A stretch of 41,545 bases of DNA from an uncultured Coriobacteriaceae bacterium (GCA_944321435.1 CALULH010000026.1:1-41545), one strand, 5' to 3'. Counted from the stretch's first letter, positions 1 to 8,722 are shown. Notes: a model not told the origin generated them from the letters alone. A program made the numbers and translations.

Positions 1-1165
1 GCCAGCCGCTCGCCGGCGAGGAAGACCTCCACGGCGGTGTCGGTGACCCTCAGGTCCACCGTCCTGCCCACGGCGAGATGGCTCACCGAGTAGTAGTTGC
101 GCCTGTACGCCACATGGCAGTTCTTCTGCACCTTGCGGCCGTACACCCACTCGCAGACCTCGTAGGGCGCGGCGGGCAGCGGTCTCAGCAGCGGCCGCTC
201 CTGCTCCTCGAAGACCTCCCGGCGCGTGCCCTCGCGTTTGGTGAACGGGCGGGCGTTGTGCTCCTCCAGCTTGGCCGCGACCGCCGCCTTCAGCTGGTTG
301 AAGTCGGTGAAGACCTCGTCCCTGAGCGCCGCGATGATCTCCAGGGCGGCCTGCCAGACCTCGTTCTCCGCGCTCGGCTTGTCGCGCGGGGTCGCGACGC
401 GCGCGGGCATCACCGCCGAGCCGTAGTGCGCGGCCATCTCGCGGTACGCGCCGTTGAGCTCGACCTCGCCCTCCTTCGGGTGCCTGGTCGCGCCCGCCTT
501 CAGGTTGTCCGGGACGATGCAGGGCGTCGAGCCGCCGATGTAGGCGAAGGCGTGCACGTGGCAGCGCAGCCATGTATCCTGCCCCATGTCCAGCGTCGGC
601 TCGACGTAGGACAGCCGGCTGAAGGGCAGGCCACGAACAGGTAGACCTTCGACACGTCGCCCGTGGCCGGGTCGACGAGCGCCATCGTCGGCCCGGCCCA
701 GTCGACCTCGAGGATCCTCCCCGCCTTGTGGCCGACGCGGCTCACCACCTGCCTTCTCACCGTGAACTCCCGGTAGCGCTTGCAGAACCGGTCGTAGGAC
801 ATGAAGGGCTCGCCCTTCGACCTCTGCTCGTCGCGGTACTCCTCGCGCGGCCGCTTCAGCGTGACGCCGACCCGGGCGAGCTCGCGGTGCGCGCGCTCCC
901 AGTCGGGGTCCGGGTAGACCGGCCCGTCGTGCACCCTCTCCGGGAACAGCAGCGCGTACGCCTCCGCGTCCGTCATCCCCTCGACGTCCTCCCAGGCGAC
1001 GCCCCTCTCGTCGGCGGCGTGGAACGTGTCGACCGCGCTCGTCTTGGAGACCGGCTGCGTCCGCGCTATCGCCGTCGCCGACAGCCCCGAGGCCATCAGC
1101 CTCAGCATCTCCCTCACGGGTATCCTTCTCGCCATGCCCGGCACCTCCTTGTCTCGCGGGTACAC
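1..1165 (-). pseudogene. istA: IS21-family transposase IstA, frameshifted and cut by the window edge
   Basis: The N-terminal 170 or so codons (from 1165 down to about 640) read as an IS21 IstA: a helix-turn-helix region starting near ARRIPVREMLRLMASGLSA, then the start of the DDE integrase core at EVDWAGPTM. Near 632-640 the frame is lost. The matching continuation (LPFSRLSYVEPTLDMGQ, then PDNLKAG and SAENEVWQ) lies in another frame and stays open to position 1. The junction fits loss of one copy of a 4-base repeat (gcct), so the gene is probably inactive. About 390 codons are visible of roughly 500 usual for the family. The C-terminus and the partner istB would lie left of the window. The start follows a GGAGG-like site in the 1140s. 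GC is high, like the other IS elements here and unlike the adjacent AT-rich island. Confidence 0.85.
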
Positions 1166-1219
1166 ATGGCGCCGCGAGCGTAGCGCCGGCGCGGCGCCGC
1201 GGCGGCGCGGTGCCCGCGG

Positions 1220-1297
1220 GCGGTATCGAGGCGCGATATCGGCGGTATCGAAGCGGAATATCGGCGGGGGCGGAGGGTAGTATCGACTCGCGCTACA
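1220..1297. repeat. IS21 terminal multiple repeats
   Basis: Two 22-bp direct repeats lie head to tail at 1220-1241 and 1242-1263 (core GCGGTATCGA, ending ATATCG). A looser third copy is near 1278-1297. IS21-family ends characteristically carry several such transposase-binding repeats outside the istA start. The exact tip of the element is uncertain: it could be near 1297, or at about 1324 where the AraC gene is interrupted. Confidence 0.6.
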
Positions 1298-1321
1298 CCC
1301 GGTACCGAGCAGGGTGATTAC

Positions 1322-2056
1322 TCAGTAGCGGTCTTTGAAGAGCTTCATCAGGTAGTATTTGTTAAGGTAGAAGCTGCCAGCCAGGTCATCCAGGCTGATA
1401 CGGCTCTTGAAGTTTTCGTCAAGGTAATCCTTGATCGCCTGGATGTCTAAGGTATCGGGTGTATTTTGGATTTGAGTATCGTCCCAGGCGTCCTCCATGA
1501 GCAGGATTAAGAGAGAGGACAGCTTCTCGTGGATCCGCATGTCCCGGACATAGTCGGGTGAGGATGCGATATTGTACAGCTTGTCCAGGATGTCGTGATA
1601 AGATTGCAGCTGGCTCGTCTGGAACACGGGTCTACCGCCGCGCTCCTGATATTTGCGGTAAATAGCGCCCATGTTGGGTCCGTAGAAATGGACCCATTGA
1701 AGGGACCATAATTCACTAGTACGGCCTGCAGTGTCTGTTGTATCTACCTGCTCTTGGCATATGCTATTCCCCGTCTCATGGCTATACGGTTTCTTGCAGT
1801 CGATGAACACACAATCACCGGAATGAAGGACATAGGTTCCTCCATCATAAGTAAGCCGCCCATCTCCGCTTAAAACGGTAAAGAAGAGGCAGGAGCTTAA
1901 GCCGCTTCGTTCGTTTTTATGGGGATGAGTTGCCTGCAATGTCCCTGTTTCCTGCAGATGGATGAGGGAGGATCGAGCGAAGGTTGAGGGGGTGTAGATG
2001 ATGCGGTTGGAGGAAACAGAGTCAATATTAGAATTTGAAAATAATGAATCCGGCAA
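1322..2056 (-). pseudogene. AraC-family transcriptional regulator, 3' truncated
   Basis: The 244 residues contain an AraC-type N-terminal sensing half (cupin-like, roughly residues 45-105, including GDGRLTYDGGTYVLHSGD), a linker helix region, and only the first helix-turn-helix of the AraC DNA-binding domain (ISLDDLAG...NKYYLMKLFKDRY). The second helix-turn-helix, about 60 residues, is missing. The stop falls where the IS21 end begins, so truncation by IS insertion is the simplest reading. The start is TTG at 2056, supported by an AGGGAG site 8 nt upstream. GC is clearly lower than in the core genes and the protein resembles regulators of low-GC Firmicutes, which suggests transfer. It may once have controlled the neighbouring acyltransferase genes. 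Confidence 0.8.
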
Positions 2057-2096
2057 ACTGTTTCACTCCCTTCTATGTACCCTTTCGTAACCCCAA

Positions 2097-3116
2097 TTAG
2101 CTTTTTAGATTCATTTGCTGTACAATGGCAGCTGATAATTTTCCATATACTATACTTAATATGATCCCTCCAACCACAACCAAACCATACGCCACATATC
2201 CTGATGAATCGCCATGTTTCTCAAGCCAATCAATAACACCAAAATATCTGATTGCTTGGATTAGAAAGATGTTCCATAAGTACATCTCTAAGGAGTATTT
2301 ACCAAAAAAGCCAAGGATAGCATCGATAAATCGCGACTTAATTTTCGACAAAAACCATGCCGATACTGTGATAATCGGTATTGCAAGCAAGCTCCATGAG
2401 ATAGAACTAACAAATTTGAAATTTTTCAAAGGTGTAATAGCTTTTACTATATAAAAAATAACACAAATTATACTGATCAAGTTTCCATTGTATTTGCCAG
2501 CCATAACTTTATCTGCACAATAATATCCTATTACATACACTATTACACTAGAAAATACTTGAGAAAGATGGCTATACACTTGTGGATTAAGGATACTTAA
2601 AATAAATGTAGCTATTGAAGCGATTACGCCAACTGCAATAATTTTGAAATTTCTTGTAAATTTGTTTTGTCTATTGCCATCTTCAACCCAATCATAATAC
2701 CAAGGAAATATCAGGTACACCGGAACTAACATTGCCACATACCAAGCACCCTGATGATCGATCCAAAACGATAATGTACTCACTTCGTAAAAGAACCCTG
2801 TTGGATTCTGCTGAATTAAAAGGTATTTAATTCCATACCATGTTGCTGCAATGAGCAAATAGGGGACAATCACTCTTTGAAATCTTCTTTTATAGAATTC
2901 AGCTTTCTTGTACCCCCCCCCATGAGATTTTAATGAGTTGTATAATCCGATGGATGAGAGAAATACAAAGATATAAACGCCTATTCCACCATACCCGAAT
3001 AATGATAAAAATAAATCAGGGCAATCAATAATGTCCATTGAGTGAACAAATAAAACTCCCAATGCTGCAATTCCCATTAACTGTTTCCTATACACACTAA
3101 TTTGCGTGGTTATCAT
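2097..3116 (-). CDS. Acyltransferase-3 family membrane O-acyltransferase
   Basis: This 339-residue protein has about ten hydrophobic segments and an N-terminus typical of Acyltransferase_3 proteins (GIAALGVLFVHS, a His in the first membrane segment, then KRRFQRVIVPYLL). Family members transfer acetyl or other acyl groups to extracellular polysaccharide across the membrane. Here it probably modifies the capsule made by the adjacent operon. The gene is very AT-rich, unlike every other intact gene in the window, and sits in a foreign island between IS elements. A run of nine G in the coding strand (2913-2921) encodes three Gly near residue 67. One-base slippage there would truncate the protein, so expression may be phase variable. 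The length is normal for the family and the frame is intact in this copy. Confidence 0.88.
   Translation of the reverse strand: MITTQISVYRKQLMGIAALGVLFVHSMDIIDCPDLFLSLFGYGGIGVYIFVFLSSIGLYNSLKSHGGGYKKAEFYKRRFQRVIVPYLLIAATWYGIKYLLIQQNPTGFFYEVSTLSFWIDHQGAWYVAMLVPVYLIFPWYYDWVEDGNRQNKFTRNFKIIAVGVIASIATFILSILNPQVYSHLSQVFSSVIVYVIGYYCADKVMAGKYNGNLISIICVIFYIVKAITPLKNFKFVSSISWSLLAIPIITVSAWFLSKIKSRFIDAILGFFGKYSLEMYLWNIFLIQAIRYFGVIDWLEKHGDSSGYVAYGLVVVGGIILSIVYGKLSAAIVQQMNLKS
2913..2921 (-). repeat. G9 homopolymer in acyltransferase coding strand
   Basis: Nine consecutive C on the plus strand give nine G in the sense strand, in phase as three GGG codons in the first quarter of an otherwise AT-rich gene. 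Tracts of this length are typical contingency loci in surface-structure genes. Confidence 0.9.
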
Positions 3117-3135
3117 AATTTATATCTCCACATTA

Positions 3136-3363
3136 TCATTCTTTACATTTTTCTATAGCATCACAAATATTATTGACTTCAGCAAAAAAATCGTTCCTAT
3201 AGTTTTCGACATCATATAACGGTGTCATTGCCTTACATTTATCAGCATACTCACTCGTTTTCATAATATAATGAGCAGGAACACCTCCCCATACCTCTCC
3301 ACTAGAAATATCTCTATTAACAACAGCTCCTGCAGAAATTAGACATTTATCTCCTATATTAAC
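3136..3363 (-). pseudogene. Hexapeptide-repeat acetyltransferase, C-terminal stub
   Basis: About 75 residues survive, starting at VNIGDKCLISAGAVVNRDI and containing EVWGGVPAHYI. This is the last coil of a left-handed beta-helix acetyltransferase (maltose/galactoside or serine O-acetyltransferase type) followed by a helical tail. Everything upstream is missing. The open frame extends to 3387, but its first eight codons (MRKILDTT) come from the end of an IS256-family element that begins at 3364. It is AT-rich like the acyltransferase downstream. The stub is almost certainly non-functional. Confidence 0.8.
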
Positions 3364-3504
3364 GGTAGTGTCAAGTATTTTTCGCAAAATGGTTTGCAGG
3401 GTCTGGCATGAGTGAAGTCAGGCAGCAATGGAGGCATCTTCAAGGGCGGCCTCCAGGTGCTTCATGTTCATGTACTTCTTGTTGCCCCACTGGGTGCCGG
3501 CCAC
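3364..3504 (-). mobile_element. IS256-family remnant (transposase C-terminus and terminal repeat)
   Basis: The outer end starts GGTAGTGTCAAG at 3364, as in IS256-family termini. Codons 3504 down to 3418 on the minus strand give VAGTQWGNKKYMNMKHLEA and a short tail, which aligns with the C-terminal YVAESSWGSRRYLDV of the neighbouring complete transposase. Only 28 or so transposase residues remain. The remnant is cut at 3504/3505 by the left end of the next IS256-family element. It is a different member of the family from that one. Confidence 0.75.
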
Positions 3505-4845
3505 GGTAACGTACAATTTCTTGCGCACTTTGACAGCGGAATAGCGTCCAGGTAAGAAAGGAGGGCACGGCCCGCCCCGGTATGATTCGAGTTGCCTAGA
3601 CAAGAAGCATATTGGAGGTAGACCATGCCCGATTCCATTGTATCTTTAAACGAGGAGTCGCTGAGGGCCGACCTGCGCGAGCTCGTCAGGAGGACCGTCG
3701 AGGAGATGCTCAACGGCCTCCTGGACGAGGAGGCCGACGACCTGGTCGGCGCGGAGCGCTACGAGCGGACGGCTGATCGCGAGGCGTACCGCGCCGGCCA
3801 TTACGAGCGCAAGCTCACGACGACGTCCGGCGAGGTCACGATCCGCATGCCAAAGCTCAAGGGGATGCGCTTCACCACGGCGATCATCGAGCGTTACCGG
3901 CGCCGGGAGACCAGCGTCGAGGAGGCCATGATAGAGATGTACCTCGCCGGCGTCTCGACGGGCAGGATTGAGGACGTGAGCGAGATCCTGTGGGGGTCGT
4001 CGGTGTCCGCGGCGACCGTCTCTAACCTCAACGAGAGGGCGTTCGAGGCCGTGGAGGCGTGGAGGAACAGGCCCCTCGAACGGGCGTACCCCTACGTCTA
4101 CGTGGACGGAATCTACCTCAAGCGCAGCTGGGGAGGCTCCTACGAGAACGTGGCCGTGATGGTGGCGATAGGCGCCGACGACGACGGCTACCGCGAGGTC
4201 ATAGGCGCGGCCGAGGGCTTCACGGAGTCCTCGGAGTGCTGGCGGGAGTTCCTCTCCTGGCTGAGGTCGCGCGGCCTGCGCGGGGTCCGCATGTTCACGG
4301 GCGACAAGGCCGCCGGCATGGTGGGGTCGATCGCCGAGGTCTTCCCCGACGCGGCGTACCAGAGGTGCACGGTCCACTTCTACAGGAACGCGCCGGCCGG
4401 GGTGCCGAAGGCCAGGCGCCCGAGGGTCGCCGCCATGCTGAAGGCGATCCACGCGATGGAGTCGCGCGAGGCCGCCGAGGCCAAGGCCCTCGAGGTTGCA
4501 TCCGAACTCGAGAAGTCCAAGCTCAGGGAGGCCGCCATGGTCGTCAGGGACGGCTACGCCGAGACGCTGACGTACACCAGGTTCCCCCGCGAGCACTGGC
4601 GGAGGATCAGGACCAACAACGCCATCGAGCGCCTCAACCGCGAGATTCGCAGGCGCACGCGCGTGGTCGGCACCTTCCCCGACGGCAGGTCGGCCCTCAT
4701 GCTCGTGACCGCGAGGCTCAAGTACGTTGCGGAGAGCTCCTGGGGCTCCCGGCGCTACCTGGACGTGACTCTGCTGGATGAGTAGCCGTACCGGAAGGCG
4801 GGTCAGTTAGGCTGTCGGAAAGTGCGCAAGAATCTTGACGGTACC
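3505..4845 (+). mobile_element. Complete IS256-family insertion sequence (about 1.34 kb)
   Basis: Imperfect terminal inverted repeats were found by eye. The left end begins GGTAACGT at 3505 and contains TTCTTGCGCACTTT followed by GACAGC. The right end, read on the minus strand from 4845, begins GGTACCGTCAAG and has the same TTCTTGCGCACTTT and GACAGC blocks. One plus-strand transposase fills the element. The flanks do not form a target duplication: the left flank is an IS256-type transposase tail and the right flank is an IS3 orfB. A deletion or recombination after insertion is therefore likely. Confidence 0.8.
3625..4785 (+). CDS. IS256-family (Mutator-type) transposase
   Basis: This is a 386-residue DDE transposase that cuts and moves the surrounding element. 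The catalytic triad can be placed at Asp161 (VYVDGIYLKR), Asp227 (FTGDKAAGM) and Glu335 (NNAIERLNRE), with the family's QRCTVHFYRN block between the second and third residues. The length matches IS256-family enzymes (about 390-410 residues). The ATG has an excellent GGAGG site 6 nt upstream. No frameshift or stop is visible, so it should be active. It is the only intact plus-strand gene in the window. Confidence 0.95.
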   Translation: MPDSIVSLNEESLRADLRELVRRTVEEMLNGLLDEEADDLVGAERYERTADREAYRAGHYERKLTTTSGEVTIRMPKLKGMRFTTAIIERYRRRETSVEEAMIEMYLAGVSTGRIEDVSEILWGSSVSAATVSNLNERAFEAVEAWRNRPLERAYPYVYVDGIYLKRSWGGSYENVAVMVAIGADDDGYREVIGAAEGFTESSECWREFLSWLRSRGLRGVRMFTGDKAAGMVGSIAEVFPDAAYQRCTVHFYRNAPAGVPKARRPRVAAMLKAIHAMESREAAEAKALEVASELEKSKLREAAMVVRDGYAETLTYTRFPREHWRRIRTNNAIERLNREIRRRTRVVGTFPDGRSALMLVTARLKYVAESSWGSRRYLDVTLLDE

Positions 4846-5235
4846 CACGTAGGTGAGGTCGGCCGCGACGTGGGTGCGCGGCGCGTGGCCGTCGAACCCC
4901 CTCGCGAGCACGTTGCCGGCGGACGGCGGCTGCGCCGGCCGGGCGCCTCCCCTCGGCGCGCAGCCGGAGTACGCGCTCGCAAGCCCGTTCTCCCTCATGA
5001 TCCGGCATATCCTGCGCCTGGAGGCGGTGATGCCGGCCCTCTCGAGGGCGACCTTCAGCCGCCTCGCGCCGTACCCGCCGCGCGACGCCTCGAACGCGCC
5101 GAGCACGTCGGGCTCGATCGGGTCGGGCGCCTTCGGGCGCGGCGGGTGCGCGAGCATCCGGTAGTGCGTGGAGCGGGGCACGCCCAGGATCCTGCACTGC
5201 GCTGATACCGGGTAGCGGCGGGCGTCGGCCGCCAT
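4846..5235 (-). pseudogene. IS3-family transposase OrfB, truncated
   Basis: Starting at MAADARRYPVSAQCRILGV, this is the N-terminal 130 residues of an IS3/IS150-type OrfB: an HTH_21-like region (SRGGYGARRLKVALER, ICRIMRENGLA), then the beginning of the rve catalytic core at HVAADLTYVG. The first catalytic Asp (AADLTYV) is the last recognisable element, because the IS256 end at 4845 replaces the rest. The frame runs on to 4807 with unrelated residues. The second Asp and the Glu are lost, so it is inactive. Confidence 0.85.
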
Positions 5236-5240
5236 CGCCG

Positions 5241-5561
5241 TCACCTTCGTGCGAGCATCAGCGCCGCTTGTTTTAGGACGTCGACCTCCATCCTGAGGCG
5301 GGCGTTCTCCCGCTCCAGCTCGATGAGGCGGTTCTGCTCGGGCGTCCGGTTGTCCGCGGCGGCGGTGGAGCCGCACGCGTGCACGCGGCGGATCCAGCGG
5401 TCGAGCGTCGACTTGCCGAGGTCGTACTCGCGCATCACCTCGGCACGGGGCTTGCCGGAGTCCACCAGAGCGACTACCTGCCTCCTGAACTCCTCGGTGA
5501 ACTGCCTGGGGTGCCTCGGATCCCGCGTGGAGCCTCCCTTCCTCGAAGGGCTCTCGGACTC
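5241..5561 (-). pseudogene. IS3-family OrfA (start codon not evident)
   Basis: The reading frame gives TRDPRHPRQFTEEFRRQVVA, then EVMREYDLGKSTLDRWIRR and a C-terminal leucine-zipper-like coiled coil (LIELERENARLRMEVDVLKQ). This is the HTH_Tnp_1 OrfA of IS3-family elements. The open frame begins directly after a TGA at 5562-5564 and has no ATG. An ATG at 5565 is one base out of frame, so a small indel near the 5' end may have broken the gene. A GTG at 5465 would give only 74 residues. The A-rich stretch before the stop (CCTAAAACAAG) is where IS3 elements usually shift frame into OrfB. The element's outer end is probably between about 5571 and 5600. Confidence 0.7.
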
Positions 5562-5577
5562 TCATCAGACTGTCCAA

Positions 5578-5898
5578 ATAAGTATAGCCACATCAGCCAC
5601 ATCACTGGTCAAGCCGCAGGTACATGGACCCTGCGGCGATTGAGGGGCTGTGGGAGATTGTCGCGGCGCCCGTCCCCGACCCGACGGAGGAGCGTCTGGG
5701 GAGGGCGAGGGCGAGGATCGTCGTGCTCTCCGGGGCTTGACGAGGGGGCGGCGGCGTAGGTTCGGCTCATCAGGGATTCCGGGCGGAGGGCCCTACGCCA
5801 CTTTTTGCGACGCTACCAAACTTGAGCATGAAAGATGTTGGAAGATGAATTTGATTGATTTGAACTAGCCAAAACCTCAGCAGTCGCAAGTAATACCG
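5578..5898. other. Gap between IS3 remnant and ugd, probable mobile-element debris
   Basis: No full gene is visible. A high-GC plus-strand ORF (5624-5740, 38 codons, starting MDPAAIEGLWEIVAAPVP) ends abruptly and matches nothing I recognise. It may be a fragment of another mobile element. The next 90 bases contain a GTAGG...CCTAC inverted pair (about 5757-5797). The last 80 or so bases before ugd are AT-rich. There is no convincing terminator after ugd. Confidence 0.4.
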
Positions 5899-7152
5899 CT
5901 AGTCCCTCCTGAATAAATCGCGCGTGTAGACCTTGTCCGAAACGTCAGCGAGCTCCTCAGACCAGCGGTTCGCGATGATGATGTCGCAGCGGGACTTGAA
6001 AGCCTCGAGGTCGGAGGTGACCTCCGAGCCAAAGAACTCCTCCCCTTTGAAGCTCGGTTCGTAGACCATTACGGGAACGCCTTTCGCTTTGACGCGCTTC
6101 ATGACGCCCTGAACGGAGCTGGCGCGGAAGTTGTCCGACCCGCTCTTCATAGTGAGGCGGTAGACACCGACCACAGGCTTGGAAACGCCCGCGTAGACGA
6201 GTCCCGCAACCCTCTTGAGCACCTCGTCGGCCACAAAGTCCTTACGGGTGGCATTGGAGTCGACGATGGCCTGGACGAGGTTCTGCGGGACATCGCGGTA
6301 GTTAGCAAGGAGCTGGCGGGTGTCCTTGGGGAGGCAGTAGCCACCGTAACCGAAGCTTGGGTTGTCGTAGAAGTCACCAATTCGGGGATCGAGTGACACT
6401 CCCCGAATAACATCCGCCGTCGAAAGCCCTTTAGTAGCGCAGTAGGTGTCGAGCTCATTGAAATAGGAGACGCGGAGCGCAAGGTAGGTATTGGCGAAGA
6501 GCTTCACCGCCTCAGCCTCTGTGCACCCGAGGACGAGCTTGGGAATTCCCATCGTTCCATCGGCGTTCTTACGGGACCTCTCGGCGGGATCCGCGCCCTC
6601 CTCAAGTAGCGAAGCGAACCGCTCCGCCGCTGCTACGGCATCGGCATCATCCTTTGGCGCTCCAACCACGATGCGGCTCGGGTGCAGGTTGTCGTAGAGG
6701 GCATGCCCCTCGCGCAGGAACTCGGGAGAGAAAATGATCTTAGAATCCCCTCGTTCCTCGCGAATACGCTCCGTATATCCAACGGGAATGGTCGACTTGA
6801 TGACAATCCAAGCGTCCTGGTTCACCGAGCGCACAGCATCCATCGCGGCCTCCACGGCGCTGGTGTCGAACGAGTTGGTGTCCGTGTCGTAGTTAGTGGG
6901 GCAAGCCACCACCACGTAACCGGCGTTGCCGTAAGCCTCAGTGGCGTCCGTTGTTGCCTCGAAAGAGAGGCCAATTCCCTCCTGGCCCGCTAAGAACTGC
7001 TCAATCTCAGTGTCCTTAATCGGCGAGACGCCCCTTCTGAGCATCTCCACCTTCTTAGAAACAATATCTAATGCTTTGACGTCGTTGTGCTGACTGAGCA
7101 GCAAAGCAACGGACAGGCCAACGTAACCGGTTCCAGCAACCGCAATTCTCAT
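5899..7152 (-). CDS. ugd: UDP-glucose 6-dehydrogenase
   Basis: This enzyme oxidises UDP-glucose to UDP-glucuronate with two NAD+. The 417 residues start at [14 protein letters not shown] (Rossmann motif). They contain SPEFLREG, the NELD dimer helix region and the catalytic Cys273 in [12 protein letters not shown], and end [10 protein letters not shown]. The similarity to E. coli Ugd is close along the length, including [12 protein letters not shown]. The ATG at 7152 is preferred because GGGAG lies 6 nt upstream. The frame extends to 7233, but that extension has no family similarity. It is the last gene of the polysaccharide operon and supplies the substrate of the epimerase encoded just upstream. 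A short hairpin lies in the 116-nt gap between them. Confidence 0.97.
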   Translation of the reverse strand: MRIAVAGTGYVGLSVALLLSQHNDVKALDIVSKKVEMLRRGVSPIKDTEIEQFLAGQEGIGLSFEATTDATEAYGNAGYVVVACPTNYDTDTNSFDTSAVEAAMDAVRSVNQDAWIVIKSTIPVGYTERIREERGDSKIIFSPEFLREGHALYDNLHPSRIVVGAPKDDADAVAAAERFASLLEEGADPAERSRKNADGTMGIPKLVLGCTEAEAVKLFANTYLALRVSYFNELDTYCATKGLSTADVIRGVSLDPRIGDFYDNPSFGYGGYCLPKDTRQLLANYRDVPQNLVQAIVDSNATRKDFVADEVLKRVAGLVYAGVSKPVVGVYRLTMKSGSDNFRASSVQGVMKRVKAKGVPVMVYEPSFKGEEFFGSEVTSDLEAFKSRCDIIIANRWSEELADVSDKVYTRDLFRRD

Positions 7153-7222
7153 ACCAATCTCCCGTTCTTCCGTTTTCAAAGGACATGTCGTCTCGAAACG
7201 AGCTGACAAATTAAAGGAACGT

Positions 7223-7249
7223 TCGTGAGGCAATTTTGCACTCTCACGA
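7223..7249 (-). promoter_or_regulatory. Short hairpin between epimerase and ugd
   Basis: TCGTGAG (7223-7229) and CTCACGA (7243-7249) form a 7-bp stem with a 13-nt loop, flanked by GTTCCTTT-like direct repeats. There is no U-tract. It could attenuate or stabilise the operon mRNA; its function is unknown. Confidence 0.35.
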
Positions 7250-7268
7250 CAAAGGAACTAGCGTGAAC

Positions 7269-8306
7269 CTAACACCTGTAGTAATCCTTGTACCATCTTG
7301 CGAACTCGCGTAACCCGTCTTCGAGGCTGGTTGACGGCTTGTAGCCGAAATCGCGCTCGAGTGCAGAGGTGTCTGCGTAGGTCACGGGCACGTCGCCCGG
7401 CTGCATGGGGACGAGCTCGCGGTGAGCTTCGAAGTCGTAGCCCTTAGGCAGGACGCCCTCCTCCACGAGCACGCGCTGCAGGGTGTCAACGAACTCCAGC
7501 AGCTGCACGGGGCGCGAGTTACCGATGTTGTAGACACGGTGCGCAGCCAGCGGCAGGCCGTCCGCGCCCTCGCGTACCTCGGGCGGGTTTGCCATCACGC
7601 GCACAACACCCTCCACAATGTTCCCCACGTAGGTGAAGTCGCGCTGACAGTCGCCCATGTTGTAAATCTTGATGGTGCCCCCGGCGCGAAGGGTGTTCGC
7701 AAACTTGAAGTAAGCCATGTCCGGCCTGCCCATGGGACCGTAGACCGTGAAAAAGCGCAGGCCCGTTGCGGGGATGGAGTAGAGCTTACTGTAGGCGGCC
7801 GCCATGAGCTCGTTGGATTTCTTGGTGGCGGCATAGAGCGAGACGGGCGAGTCGACGCGATCGGACTCCGAGAACGGCACCTTCTTGTTGCCGCCGTAGA
7901 CCGAGCTCGAACTCGCGTACACCAGATGCTTCACCGGATGATGGCGGCACGCCTCGAGCACGTTGAAGAACCCGACGAGGTTGGAGTCAACGTAGGCCTT
8001 GGGGTTCTCGATGGAGTAACGAACGCCCGCCTGCGCGGCGAGGTTAACCACGACGTCGAAGCCCTTCTCGGCGAAGAGCCGCTCAATCAGGGCTGCGTCG
8101 CAGAGGTCGCCCCGAACGAAGGTGAACCTCCCCTCCGGGTCCGCCTCCCGCAGCATCCTTAGGCGGTCCTCCTTGATGCCAGGGTCGTAGTAGCTGTTTA
8201 CATTGTCGAGACCGGTAACCTCGCAGCTCCCCTCCTCAAGTAGGCGCCTGCATAAGAACGCGCCGATGAAGCCTGCGGCACCTGTAACCAATATCCTTGT
8301 TTGCAT
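7269..8306 (-). CDS. UDP-glucuronate 4-epimerase (extended SDR)
   Basis: This enzyme interconverts UDP-glucuronate and UDP-galacturonate using tightly bound NAD. The 345 residues carry the Rossmann motif GAAGFIG (9-15), the catalytic pair Tyr158/Lys162 in YAATK with the preceding ASSSSVYG, and the MGRPDMA signature typical of uronate epimerases rather than GalE. The start ATG at 8306 has GAAAGGG 6 nt upstream; an upstream frame to 8504 lacks similarity. Lying directly before ugd, it should draw UDP-GlcA from that enzyme and deliver UDP-GalA for the capsule repeat unit. The substrate assignment rests on the signature and on this linkage. Confidence 0.9.
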   Translation of the reverse strand: MQTRILVTGAAGFIGAFLCRRLLEEGSCEVTGLDNVNSYYDPGIKEDRLRMLREADPEGRFTFVRGDLCDAALIERLFAEKGFDVVVNLAAQAGVRYSIENPKAYVDSNLVGFFNVLEACRHHPVKHLVYASSSSVYGGNKKVPFSESDRVDSPVSLYAATKKSNELMAAAYSKLYSIPATGLRFFTVYGPMGRPDMAYFKFANTLRAGGTIKIYNMGDCQRDFTYVGNIVEGVVRVMANPPEVREGADGLPLAAHRVYNIGNSRPVQLLEFVDTLQRVLVEEGVLPKGYDFEAHRELVPMQPGDVPVTYADTSALERDFGYKPSTSLEDGLREFARWYKDYYRC

Positions 8307-8326
8307 TTTTAACCCTTTCTCGTGTT

Positions 8327-8722
8327 TCAAATCTTTCTGTTGATGTAGTGTTCTGTTGCGTTGTCGCATGCAATAATCCTGCAGGGGTTCCCCAAGACGA
8401 TGGAGTGATCGGGTACGTCGCAGTTCACGTATGAATTGGGAGCAATAAGCACGTCGGAACCGACCTTTATCCCGCCCACAACCGTAGCGTTGACGCCAAT
8501 CCAAACCTCATCGCCAATGCTCGGTGCGCCTTTCCGTTTCCCACGATTTTCACGCCCAATGGTCACGCCTTTATGGACGTTGCAATTTCGTCCGATAACT
8601 GCATCAGGGTTTATCGTGATATTGAACGCATGGCCGAGATATACTCCGTAACCGATATCTGTCTTTATTGGTATTTCCAGACCATACCTTTCCCGCATTC
8701 GGGCATGGAGGATTTTCCACAA
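8327..8722 (-). CDS. Serine-acetyltransferase-like hexapeptide acetyltransferase (5' end uncertain)
   Basis: A left-handed beta-helix acetyltransferase of the CysE/capsule O-acetyltransferase type: IPIKTDIGYGVYLGHAF, INPDAVIGRNCNVHKGVTIG, then IGDEVWIGVNATVVGGIKVG and the C-terminal VLGNPCRII. In a capsule operon it most likely acetylates a sugar, not serine. The TTG at 8722 is weak. Family-like sequence (NNHSLRFLWALRKAKTSRNP) continues in frame upstream to about 8806, right after a TAG, with no start codon. Removing one T from the T6 run near 8787 would join it to an upstream GTG. The gene may therefore carry a frameshift at its 5' end. Confidence 0.75.
   Translation of the reverse strand: MWKILHARMRERYGLEIPIKTDIGYGVYLGHAFNITINPDAVIGRNCNVHKGVTIGRENRGKRKGAPSIGDEVWIGVNATVVGGIKVGSDVLIAPNSYVNCDVPDHSIVLGNPCRIIACDNATEHYINRKI

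Noticed and set aside
3418..3603. A 61-codon minus-strand ORF as a stand-alone gene
   Set aside because: Its second half is the tail of an IS256-family transposase and its first half is the non-coding end of the neighbouring IS, so it crosses an IS boundary.
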